A stretch of 64,000 bases of DNA from Albibacillus kandeliae (GTDB taxonomy: Bacteria > Pseudomonadota > Alphaproteobacteria > Rhodobacterales > Rhodobacteraceae). The stretch spans positions 1 through 64,000 of the forward strand of contig NZ_QEHM01000016.1 in the NCBI RefSeq assembly GCF_003116585.1. Reading direction: 5' to 3'. The notes beneath the pieces were generated by a model. The model saw only the letters and a list, made by a program, of their open reading frames with translations, ran no database searches and had not been told where the DNA came from. This document shows, in pieces, positions 16,867 to 24,910 of this stretch (within the stretch, counting starts at the first letter, position 1; every line of letters starts with the position of its first letter). The position numbers were made by a program, and so were the translations under genes.

Positions 16867-17838
16867 TCACTTGTACTCGATCAGCCGCGCCCGCGCGCCC
16901 GAGAGGCGGCGCCAGCCGTAGGTCAGCGCGCCCTCGGCCTCGGCGAACTTGGCCAGCACCAAGAACAGGGCCTGCGCCGGGTCGCCCGAGCGGCGGGCGA
17001 GGCGGGCCACCTGGGCCGGGTAGAGCAGGACCGCCAGCAGCGCCCAGGGCGTGAGGAACAGCGCCGCCAGCAGGATCAGGAGCGGCAGCGCCAGCCCCCA
17101 GAGCAGCGTGCTCTGCAGCGCGCGCACCTTGTGGCGCTCGGGCGTGGCCCCGTACATCGCCGCGCCCTCGGCATAGGTGTAACCGGCGCGCTTCGCCCGC
17201 TGCCACCACTGCGGGAAGCGGGTCAGCGCCGCGTCGTGCTCAGTCATCTCGGCATCGAGCCGCCAGATGTCCCAGCCCTGCCCGCGCAGGCGCAGGCAGA
17301 GCTCGGGCTCCTCGCCCGCGATCAGCGCGGGGTCGAAGCCGCCGACCTGTTCCAGCGCCGCGCGCCGTCCCATGACGTCGCCGCCGGTGGCCCTGACCCG
17401 GCCCACCGGCGTGTCCCATTCGCGGTCGATCAGGCGGTTGTAGACCGAGGCGCCGGGGAAGCGTTCGCGCCGCCGCCCGCAGGCCATCGCCACCCTGGGG
17501 TTGTCGGCGAGAAAGGCCGTGGCGGTGGCGACCCAGCCCGGCTGTAGCGCGCAGTCGCCGTCGATGAACTGGACGAACTCGGGCGGCTCGGGCAGCGCCG
17601 AGAGCCGGTCGAGCCCGGCGTTCCTGGCCCGCGCGGCGGTGAAGGGCTGGCGCATGTCGAGGTTCACCACCTCGACCCCCGCCGCCGTCGCCGCCGCGAG
17701 GCTGCCGTCGGTCGAGCCGCTGTCGACGTAGACCACGTGGCAGAACTGCTCGCCGAGCGCCTCGAGACAGGCGAGGAAACGGGCACCCTCGTTGCGCCCG
17801 ATGATCACCGCGCCCGGTTTCAGAGAGAAGGGTTTCAT
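16867..17838 (-). CDS. Family 2 glycosyltransferase
   Basis: A 323-residue GT-A-fold transferase. The N-terminus GAVIIGRNEGARFLACLEAL carries the nucleotide-sugar-binding start, YVDSGSTDGS follows, and the metal-binding motif appears as FIDGDC. A family-typical GGFDPALIAGEEPELCLRLR segment provides the catalytic-base region. Two hydrophobic helices lie near residues 240-285, anchoring it to the inner membrane. The start overlaps the upstream acyltransferase stop by 4 bases. It is the last gene of the 21.0 to 16.9 kb minus-strand operon. Donor and acceptor are unknown. Confidence 0.88.
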   Translation of the reverse strand: MKPFSLKPGAVIIGRNEGARFLACLEALGEQFCHVVYVDSGSTDGSLAAATAAGVEVVNLDMRQPFTAARARNAGLDRLSALPEPPEFVQFIDGDCALQPGWVATATAFLADNPRVAMACGRRRERFPGASVYNRLIDREWDTPVGRVRATGGDVMGRRAALEQVGGFDPALIAGEEPELCLRLRGQGWDIWRLDAEMTEHDAALTRFPQWWQRAKRAGYTYAEGAAMYGATPERHKVRALQSTLLWGLALPLLILLAALFLTPWALLAVLLYPAQVARLARRSGDPAQALFLVLAKFAEAEGALTYGWRRLSGARARLIEYK

Positions 17839-18419
17839 GTCGTCTTGCCCACCACCCGCGCCGGGATACCGGCGGCGGTGGCGCCCTCGGGCACGTCGCG
17901 GGTGACCACCGCATTGGCCCCGATCCGCGCGCCCGCGCCGATCTCGATGGCACCGACGATCACCGCCCCCGCGCCGATGTCGGCTCCCGCGCCGATGATC
18001 GGGCGCGACTGGTTCTCGCTGGTGCGGGCGATGCCGAGGGTGGTGTTCTGGCGCAGGATCACATCGTCGCCGATGGTATGGGCGACGAGGATCATGCCGC
18101 CGAAATGGTCGAGCCGCACCCGCCGCCCGACCCGCACGGTATAGGGCAGCATCATGCCCGCCACCCATTCGCACATCTTGAACATGATGCGGTAGATCAG
18201 GCTCAGCGGCGCGCGCAGCAGCTTGGGGCGCACCGACATGCGCCAGTTGCCGAAGCGGTGCCAGAACAGGGTCCAGAACCCCTGCGAGAGGAGGTCGCTG
18301 TCATTGGTGCGGAAATCCTCGGCGACCAGCGCCCAGAAGGAGATGCCCTCGGGGTTGCAGTTCCGGGTGCCCGGGTTCGGGGCGAAGCGGGCGGCGCGCT
18401 GTTCGGGGGTTTCGCTCAT
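17835..18419 (-). CDS. Hexapeptide-repeat serine O-acetyltransferase-like acyltransferase
   Basis: A 194-residue protein whose C-terminal half is a left-handed beta-helix of hexapeptide repeats (IGAGADIGAGAVIVGAIEIGAG…), ending in the ATAAGIPARVVG signature of CysE/LacA-like acetyltransferases. The N-terminal helical part (FWALVAEDFRTNDSDLLSQGFW) resembles CysE-type proteins found in polysaccharide loci, where they O-acetylate sugars using acetyl-CoA. Four-base ATGA overlaps on both sides place it in the operon core. Sugar acetylation is inferred from context. Confidence 0.86.
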   Translation of the reverse strand: MSETPEQRAARFAPNPGTRNCNPEGISFWALVAEDFRTNDSDLLSQGFWTLFWHRFGNWRMSVRPKLLRAPLSLIYRIMFKMCEWVAGMMLPYTVRVGRRVRLDHFGGMILVAHTIGDDVILRQNTTLGIARTSENQSRPIIGAGADIGAGAVIVGAIEIGAGARIGANAVVTRDVPEGATAAGIPARVVGKTT

Positions 18420-19417
18420 GCCAGCGGATCCCGGCCCTGCAGCAACGGCCGCGCGGCCACCTTCCAGAAATCGGGGATGAAGCGCCCCGGCAGGGCCGAG
18501 GGCTTGCCGCGCAGGCGCATCTGCGCCTGGTGCCCCGCCGCCGCGACGATCACCCCGAGCGCCAGCGCCGCCGCGCCCACCGGCCCCTTGGCGGCGCGGT
18601 AGTAATGGGCCCAGGACTGGTACCAGTAGGCCGGGCGCGGCGGGCGCGCGGCGTCATGGCTGCGCACGCCGGTGGCGGCGCCCTCGGCATGGATCACCCG
18701 CGCCTCGGGCAGGTACCAGATCTGCCAGCCGGCGGCGCTGGCCCGGCGCATCAGGTCAACCTCCTCGTAGTAGAGGAAATAGGCCGGGTCGAAGTAGTCG
18801 AGATCCCGCAGCATCGACAGGCGCGCCATCACCGCCGCGCCCGCGACCCAGCCCACGGGGCCGCGCGGATGGTTGGGCGGCAGCGCCACCCGGTGCCCCG
18901 CGAAGAGCCGCGACACCGGGCCGAAGCCGAGGGTATGCACCCATTCCGACACCAGCCCCGGAAAGCGGAAGGCGGCGGTGACCGGGCCGCTGTCGGGTTT
19001 CGAGATTCCGGCCCCGGCAAAGCCCGCTTCGGGGGTCGCGTCGAGGAAATCGGCGAGCAGCGCGATGGCCTCGTTCTCGAGCCGCGCGTCGGGGTTCAGC
19101 AGAAAGACGTAGTCGGGCGGGGTCGCGCGCGCGGCCAGCGCCCTGAAGACGAGGTTGTGGCCGCGCCCGAAGCCGTGGTTCTCGGTCTCGGGATAGAAGG
19201 TCACCCGTCCCTGCCATGCGGTGCTGGCGCATTTTTCGGCCAGCACCGCGCGGTCGTCGCCCGGCGAGGCGTTGTCGACGAGGTGGATGTCGACGCGCCG
19301 CCCGCCGTGGTCGCGCGCCAGCACGCTCTCGACCCCGGCGATGGCAAGCTCCGCGGTGCCGTAGTTCACCACCACGACGGAGATCTCCGCCCCCGGTGCC
19401 ATGCCCGCCTCAGTCAT
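18416..19417 (-). CDS. Family 2 glycosyltransferase, rhamnosyltransferase-like
   Basis: A 333-residue GT2 transferase with SVVVVNYGT and VDNAS near the N-terminus, FLLNPDARLE as the DxD-type region, and YYEEVDLMRRASAAGW, the YxEDxDL-like catalytic segment common in WbbL-type rhamnosyltransferases. A C-terminal hydrophobic stretch (GAAALALGVIVAAAG) may bind the membrane. The start at 19417 overlaps the polymerase gene by 8 bases; MAPGAE a few codons downstream is an alternative. With rmlCBDA on the same replicon, dTDP-rhamnose is a plausible donor. Confidence 0.86.
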   Translation of the reverse strand: MTEAGMAPGAEISVVVVNYGTAELAIAGVESVLARDHGGRRVDIHLVDNASPGDDRAVLAEKCASTAWQGRVTFYPETENHGFGRGHNLVFRALAARATPPDYVFLLNPDARLENEAIALLADFLDATPEAGFAGAGISKPDSGPVTAAFRFPGLVSEWVHTLGFGPVSRLFAGHRVALPPNHPRGPVGWVAGAAVMARLSMLRDLDYFDPAYFLYYEEVDLMRRASAAGWQIWYLPEARVIHAEGAATGVRSHDAARPPRPAYWYQSWAHYYRAAKGPVGAAALALGVIVAAAGHQAQMRLRGKPSALPGRFIPDFWKVAARPLLQGRDPLA

Positions 19418-21011
19418 CTGCCGTCTCCCTGTCGCGTTGGCGCCTGTGTTGCCGGCCCTGCCGGCTGTAGCGCGGGGTGCCCTCCCCGCTCCTGCCGCTG
19501 CCCGGGGGATCCCCCGGCTCCGGCCCCTCGTTTTCCCCGCCCTGCTCCACCGTTTTCACCCGCCGCCAGTCCGGGGCGGCGTCGCGCCCGGCGGCGGGGG
19601 GCGGGGTTGCCCGGCGATAGGCCGGCTCCCGGCGCCCGCTGCCCTCTCCGGCAGGCACGGCCCCGCGCTCCTCGATCCGGCCCAGTTCGACCCGGCCCCA
19701 GAGCGCCCCGGCGATCACCCAGGTCAGCGGGGTGAGGCTGGCGTTCGGGATCAGGTCGGTCAGGTTGGCCGCCAGCATCAGCGCGAGGAGCCCGCTCTCG
19801 AGCCCGATGCCCGAGCGCCGCGCCTGCACCAGCAGCAGGCCGATCGGCAGGCAGAGCAGGCTGAAGATGGAGAGGTAGCGCACCCAGCCCCCGGTGCCGA
19901 GCAAGATGATCCAGTAGCCGTCGGTGATGCTGGTGTCGCGCCCGGTTTCCGCGTCGTAGACCCTGTTTCGACCCCAGCCGCCCCAGCCGAAGGCCGCGCG
20001 CTCGTTGGCCCGCGCCAGCAGCACATCCTCGTTCCTGAGGCGGAAGGCAAAGGAACTGGCGCGGCTTTCGCTGATCCCGACGGCCAGATCCTCGACCCGG
20101 TCGACCGGCACCAGCCCCGCCGAGCGCACCATCGGGTAGACCATCACCATCCCGGCGATGACGGTGGCGACGATCAGCATCGGGCGCAGGCGCAGCAGCA
20201 GCGCCACCGGCAGCAGCACGAGGGCAATCAGCAGCGCGCCGAGCGACTTGCTGAGCACAAGGGTCATCAGCAGCCAGAGCGTGGCCCCGAGCCAGAGCGT
20301 GCGCCGGGCGCGGTCCAGCCGCGAGAGCCCGGCGGCGGCGAGGATGCCCAGCACCATCACCAGCGCCAGGATTAACCCGTGTTCGAGGAACACCAGCGGG
20401 CGGAACCCGCCGCCGCGGATGTGCTGGCTCCAGCTGTGGGGGAAGAAGCCGTAGAGTATGCGGTTCATCTGCGGCGACATGCGGATCTCGTAGAGCGCCA
20501 GCAGCGAGTAGCCCAGCATGGCGATGCAGATCACCTTGATCAGCAGCAGGTGATGCTCGGGCCGGGCCAGCAGGCGGCGCGCCAGCAGCATCGGCAGGAT
20601 CAGGATCAGGACGCTCAGGATCTCGGAGAAGGCATCGTAGGTCTGGAGACTGCGCAGCACCCGGCCGCCACCGGGGAACAGCATGTCGCCATTGCCCGAG
20701 ACGGTCATGAAGGCGCCGACCACCAGCACCAGCACGGCGATGCGGATCACCCAGTGGCGCGGGAACAGCGGCGGGTGGGGCCCCTCCCGGTCACCGGCGA
20801 GGAACAGGGGCAGGAACAGCAGCACCGCCAGCGCGGGGATCGAGTGCTTGGTCAGCGCCGGCAGCATCGGCAGGTCGACCGAGGTGTTCTCCGGCAGGAA
20901 CAGGAAGCCCAGCAGGATGGCCAGGATAAAGGCCAGCGGACCGGCCAGGGCCCGGCCGAGGACGAGGACGACAACGGGCCAGGAGAACAGGGCGAGAAGT
21001 GGCGGCATCAT
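19410..21011 (-). CDS. Wzy/O-antigen-ligase-like membrane polymerase
   Basis: A 533-residue polytopic membrane protein with about 11-12 helices and one large periplasmic loop around residues 295-350 (…NEDVLLARANERAAFGWGGWGRNR…). The WGGWGRNR motif region is typical of O-antigen polymerase/ligase-family proteins. A roughly 100-residue charged, proline-rich C-terminal tail rich in Gly, Arg and Glu is unusual and may be disordered. It is first in the minus-strand operon, so its promoter lies in the 21012-21274 gap. It is the likely repeat-unit polymerase for the Wzx-dependent polymer. Confidence 0.85.
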   Translation of the reverse strand: MMPPLLALFSWPVVVLVLGRALAGPLAFILAILLGFLFLPENTSVDLPMLPALTKHSIPALAVLLFLPLFLAGDREGPHPPLFPRHWVIRIAVLVLVVGAFMTVSGNGDMLFPGGGRVLRSLQTYDAFSEILSVLILILPMLLARRLLARPEHHLLLIKVICIAMLGYSLLALYEIRMSPQMNRILYGFFPHSWSQHIRGGGFRPLVFLEHGLILALVMVLGILAAAGLSRLDRARRTLWLGATLWLLMTLVLSKSLGALLIALVLLPVALLLRLRPMLIVATVIAGMVMVYPMVRSAGLVPVDRVEDLAVGISESRASSFAFRLRNEDVLLARANERAAFGWGGWGRNRVYDAETGRDTSITDGYWIILLGTGGWVRYLSIFSLLCLPIGLLLVQARRSGIGLESGLLALMLAANLTDLIPNASLTPLTWVIAGALWGRVELGRIEERGAVPAGEGSGRREPAYRRATPPPAAGRDAAPDWRRVKTVEQGGENEGPEPGDPPGSGRSGEGTPRYSRQGRQHRRQRDRETADD

Positions 21012-21274
21012 CGATCTTGGTTCGCGTTCGTCCTTCGGGGCCCTGTTTCGAAATCCCCGGCGGGGGGCGGTGGTCCGGGTATCCGTAGATCGGTCAAATA
21101 GGGCGTTTTTGCGAGAAATGACATGGCATCATTATGGAATTCCCCGGCCGGGCGAAAGGGCCCGAGCAATCCATGCGCGCGGGATTGGTGAATCTGACAT
21201 CACCAGCGGCGGTACCGAGACGGTCTATTTCAGGAATTCCAAATTCCTTCCTGATCAAGCGAGTGGCGGGCACC

Positions 21275-21493
21275 ATGAGTATCATTGACCTTCTGGGCCG
21301 GGTGTTTATCTCTGACCACGACATTCTTCGTTTGGAGGCGGAGGGGAACTCGCTCCGATTCTCGGTCAACTGCACCGGGGTCTACGCCTGTACCGATATA
21401 GCCCTCGTTACCGGCCCACCGGAGCGTAGGTCTTCGCGTACCGATGCCTCCCTCCCCTGCCAGTTCGACAGCTTTATTTGCGGAGCCTTCTGA
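21275..21493 (+). CDS. Possible small ORF coupled to the beta-helix gene
   Basis: A 72-residue frame (MSIIDLLGRVFISDHD…) whose TGA overlaps the next gene's ATG as TGATG. No family is recognisable. The ribosome binding site is weak. The overlap and the protein-like N-terminus (DLLGRVFISDHDILRLEAEGNSLRFSVN) argue for a real coupled leader gene, but it could be chance. Confidence 0.35.
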   Translation: MSIIDLLGRVFISDHDILRLEAEGNSLRFSVNCTGVYACTDIALVTGPPERRSSRTDASLPCQFDSFICGAF

Positions 21494-23544
21494 TGCAACG
21501 ACTGAAACTCCTGGGACTTGGCGCCGGCGATAGCTTCAGTCTCATCTCGACGCAGAACGGCCACGTGGCCGGGCCGATGCCAGCGGCAGACTGGCAAGGC
21601 GTGCTCGCTCCTGACGCGGCGCCGACCGGCGGCACCCTCACCATCGTGCCGGACCGTACCCTTCTTGCCTGCGCGCCCGATAGCGTGCGGTTCTGGGTCG
21701 ACCTCTCCGGCACCGATTTCGATACTCCATCCCCCGCCCCCGGCGAGGCCTACGATGCGCGGCTGCACCGGCTGATCTTCCTATGGGACTTCGGCGACAG
21801 CAGCAGTTGGGACAAGCCCGAACGGCTGCTCGACGGCTGGCGCGATAGCGGCGTCGCTAAGGGGCCTTTCGTCAGTCATGTCTACAAGACTCCAGGCAGC
21901 TTCACCGTCTCGCTGCTTGTGCTCGAACCGGCCAGCGGCAAATGGGCCGAGGCCCACCTGGACTTAACAGTGGCCGATCCCGGCAACAGTTTCGCTGGGA
22001 GCAACACGATTTGCATCAACCCCACGGGCGATAGCGACTTCTCCGGGGCACCGGCCGGTGCACGCTTGGCCAATGCCGATTTGATCGATGAGGCGCTCAT
22101 CAATGCCTACGCTCCCGCCGACAAGGCGGGTACCCCTACTCGCTATTTGTTCAAGCGCGGTGCGAGCTATACCAGCGACATCTTGCTGCGATCAAGTGCA
22201 CCCTACATGATGTCGCTGGGCGCTTATGGCAGCGGCGACAGACCCCGAATGATGGCCCGGACGGATACAAACAAGGCCGCCAAGATCCGGGCGCGCGCAG
22301 TCTATGTCTTCGGAACCTTCGGCGGCCTGAACGGCACCTTCATCCCAGAGTTGCGTATCCATGGATTGAACTTCCTCGGAAATTTCGATCCCTCGACTAC
22401 GGCTACGGCACCGCGAGGCTCGGCTGATCTCGACGGAATCTCGGTGAACGGGATACTTATACAGAAGTACATCGACATCCTGATCGACGATTGCGCTTTC
22501 TCCGGCTTTCAGCGCTCGACCATCGGCTTCAATGTAGGCGGGTTCGAAGGAAAGGTGCATTGTCACATCAACGACTGCGCCCTAACCGATTTCGGGGGCG
22601 AATACCCGATTATCGGGGGCTGTAGCGAACATCCGCGCAGCACCATCTGTGCCACTGGCAACAGCTTGGTGCAAAATACTGGAGCACCGACGACCTACGA
22701 CGATCAGGGGGATTTCTCGGGCGGCAGTTCCAAGGCACCGATCCGCTTTGACCACGGTCAGAACATGTATGTCGCAGGGAACGATTTCTTCCATACCGAC
22801 ATGCGTCAGCCCTGCATCAAGGTACAGAACTCGCCCAAGGCCGAGGGGTCGATCGTGAACCTGCACTCCAACGTAATGGAGTTCGGCTATTACCTGATCG
22901 ACATCGGGGGCAATTCGAGCAAAGCGATCGGCACCAGCACGCACAACATCATCGTCGACGGGGTGGTAGGGCTCGGCGGATACAGCACCCGCGGCATCGT
23001 CCTGTGCAACCTGACCGGCGCCACCGTGCGCAACGTCAGCGGCATCATCCCCGCGACCCCCTTCTACTTCACCGACACCTGGGCCTTCGTCGTCACCGAG
23101 AACAAGAAGACCCCCGGCGCCGCCGTGCTGGCGGCCCCGATCGAGGTCTACAACAATACCTTCTGCGTCCTGCGCTCGCAGGACCAGCAATATTCGGGCA
23201 GCCCCGACTCGGTGCCCTTCCACCGCGACCCGGGCGGCGATTTCACCGGCGTGGTGACGCAGAACAACGTGATCCACGAGCCCGCAATGGATGCGCCGGT
23301 GACCACCTACGCGCCGCTCTCGACCGAGCTGTTCTGGCCTCCGCGCAGCGGCGGCAAGCGCAGCCCGGTGGACTTCAGCCTCGACACCACCTACGCGCCG
23401 CCCTCCGACAGCTGGATGCGGCTGGTGCCGCTGCCCGGCTCGGCGGCGCTCGGCGCGGCGCTCTCCGGGCTCGCCGCCTACCAGGACCCGCTGTTGCAAC
23501 CGCGCCCCGAACCACCCTCAGCCGGAGCCTGGGAGGCAGAATAG
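21493..23544 (+). CDS. PKD-like plus right-handed beta-helix protein
   Basis: A 683-residue protein. Around residues 95-165 it has a PKD/immunoglobulin-like domain (LIFLWDFGDSSSWDK … FVSHVYKTPGSFTVSLLVLEP). A right-handed parallel beta-helix follows, from about residue 215 to the end (LFKRGASYTSDI, GAYGSGDRPRM, repeated N-rich turns), closing with the typical GSAALGAA…GAWE cap. Such proteins bind, cleave or epimerise polysaccharide. No classical signal peptide is seen, so the export route is unclear. The ATG at 21493 overlaps the small ORF stop. GC rises sharply near 22960, within the gene. It is related in layout to the 35373 protein. Confidence 0.82.
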   Translation: MQRLKLLGLGAGDSFSLISTQNGHVAGPMPAADWQGVLAPDAAPTGGTLTIVPDRTLLACAPDSVRFWVDLSGTDFDTPSPAPGEAYDARLHRLIFLWDFGDSSSWDKPERLLDGWRDSGVAKGPFVSHVYKTPGSFTVSLLVLEPASGKWAEAHLDLTVADPGNSFAGSNTICINPTGDSDFSGAPAGARLANADLIDEALINAYAPADKAGTPTRYLFKRGASYTSDILLRSSAPYMMSLGAYGSGDRPRMMARTDTNKAAKIRARAVYVFGTFGGLNGTFIPELRIHGLNFLGNFDPSTTATAPRGSADLDGISVNGILIQKYIDILIDDCAFSGFQRSTIGFNVGGFEGKVHCHINDCALTDFGGEYPIIGGCSEHPRSTICATGNSLVQNTGAPTTYDDQGDFSGGSSKAPIRFDHGQNMYVAGNDFFHTDMRQPCIKVQNSPKAEGSIVNLHSNVMEFGYYLIDIGGNSSKAIGTSTHNIIVDGVVGLGGYSTRGIVLCNLTGATVRNVSGIIPATPFYFTDTWAFVVTENKKTPGAAVLAAPIEVYNNTFCVLRSQDQQYSGSPDSVPFHRDPGGDFTGVVTQNNVIHEPAMDAPVTTYAPLSTELFWPPRSGGKRSPVDFSLDTTYAPPSDSWMRLVPLPGSAALGAALSGLAAYQDPLLQPRPEPPSAGAWEAE

Positions 23545-23614
23545 GGGTATTTCGGCTTTACCCGCCCAGCACGCTTGCCGATAACAACCGGGACCCATAG
23601 GATATTTTCCCACG

Positions 23615-24907
23615 ATGCCGGTACCCATTTCTGTTTCATCCCACGTTTCCGATCCCTTGCCCCGCATCGCTTATGTCACAGCACTCTACCCAGCTGCCTC
23701 TCATACCTTCATCCTGCGCGAGGTAACCGCCCTGCGTGACCTTGGCTTCGAGGTGCTACCCTGCTCTGTCCGTCGCCCGGACGAATCTATGCTGATCGGC
23801 CCAGAGGAACGCGCCGCTGCAGCTGATACCTTCTTCATCGTACCGGCGGGCAAGTCGCCCGGTGCCGTGCTCGGTGCGCTCGGCGCCACGCTGGCCGCGC
23901 CGGGGCGGCTCGGCCGCACCCTGGCCCTGTCCTGGCGCACCGCCCAGCCGGGGCTGAAGGGGGGGCTGAAACAGCTGGCCTACCTGGCGGAGGCGATGCT
24001 GCTGGCGCGCCACCTGCGCCACCGCGGGGTGCAGCAGATCCACTGCCATTTCGTGACCGCCCCCGGCCATGTCACCCTGCTGGCCTCCGAGCTGTCGGGC
24101 ATTCCCTTCAGCTTTACCATGCACGGGCCGAGCGAACTGTTCGAACCGGAGACATGGCAGCTGGCCGCAAAGACCGAGAAGGCGACCTTCGTGGCCTGCA
24201 TCAGCCATTTCGCGCGGTCGCAGATGATGTATCTCTCCGGCCCGGCGCACTGGGCCAAGATGAAGATCGTCCATTGCGGGGTGATCCCCGAACGCTATGA
24301 CGCCCCTGCCCCGGAGGCCCGGCAGGAGGGGGTGGCGTTCGTCTTCGTCGGGCGGCTGACCGCGATCAAGGGCGTCGGCGTGCTGCTCGAGGCCTTCCGC
24401 CGCGCGCTGGAGACCCGCCCGGACCTGCGCCTGACGCTGGTCGGCGACGGCGACGACCGGGCCCGGCTGGAACGGCTGGCGGCACCGCTGGGCGGCGCGG
24501 TGCGCTTTACCGGCTACCAGTCGCAGGCGGGCGTCGCCGAGAACCTGGCGCGGGCCGACGCGCTGGTGCTGCCCTCCTTCGCCGAGGGCCTGCCCGTGGT
24601 GCTGATGGAGGCGCTGGCCAGCGCCCGCCCGGTGATCGCCACCCGCGTCGCGGGGGTGAGCGAGCTGGTCGAGGATGGCGTCAACGGCCTCACCGTCCAT
24701 GCCGGCGATGCCGAGGGGCTGGCCGAGGCCCTGCTGCGCCTTGCCGGCGACCCGGAGTTGCGGGCCCGCATGGGAGAGGCCGGCCGCCGCAAGGTGCGCG
24801 CCGAGTTCGACGTGCGCCGCGAGGCCGCCCGGCTCGCCACGCTCTTTGCCGGGCGGGGCGGCGACGCCCTGCGCCCGCTCCCCCTCTCCGACCCGAAGGA
24901 ACACTGA
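23615..24907 (+). CDS. Family 4 glycosyltransferase
   Basis: A 430-residue GT-B-fold retaining glycosyltransferase (GT1 Pfam domain). The N-terminal acceptor domain includes FSFTMHGPSELFEP. The C-terminal donor domain includes FVGRLTAIKGVGVLLEAF and the E-x7-E motif in SFAEGLPVVLMEAL, with RPVIATRVAGVSELVEDGVNG. The first 230 bases or so have lower GC than the remainder. The next gene, an AsnB-type amidotransferase, starts 3 bases downstream, so the two are co-transcribed. Confidence 0.92.
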   Translation: MPVPISVSSHVSDPLPRIAYVTALYPAASHTFILREVTALRDLGFEVLPCSVRRPDESMLIGPEERAAAADTFFIVPAGKSPGAVLGALGATLAAPGRLGRTLALSWRTAQPGLKGGLKQLAYLAEAMLLARHLRHRGVQQIHCHFVTAPGHVTLLASELSGIPFSFTMHGPSELFEPETWQLAAKTEKATFVACISHFARSQMMYLSGPAHWAKMKIVHCGVIPERYDAPAPEARQEGVAFVFVGRLTAIKGVGVLLEAFRRALETRPDLRLTLVGDGDDRARLERLAAPLGGAVRFTGYQSQAGVAENLARADALVLPSFAEGLPVVLMEALASARPVIATRVAGVSELVEDGVNGLTVHAGDAEGLAEALLRLAGDPELRARMGEAGRRKVRAEFDVRREAARLATLFAGRGGDALRPLPLSDPKEH

Positions 24908-24910
24908 TCC

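Noticed and set aside
23400-23544. VPLPG followed by a hydrophobic stretch near the C-terminus of the beta-helix protein, resembling a VPLPA-CTERM sorting tail
   Set aside because: The segment matches the usual closing cap of beta-helix proteins (GSxAxGAA … RP … GAWE). It is only weakly hydrophobic and lacks the terminal Arg cluster required for exosortase substrates.
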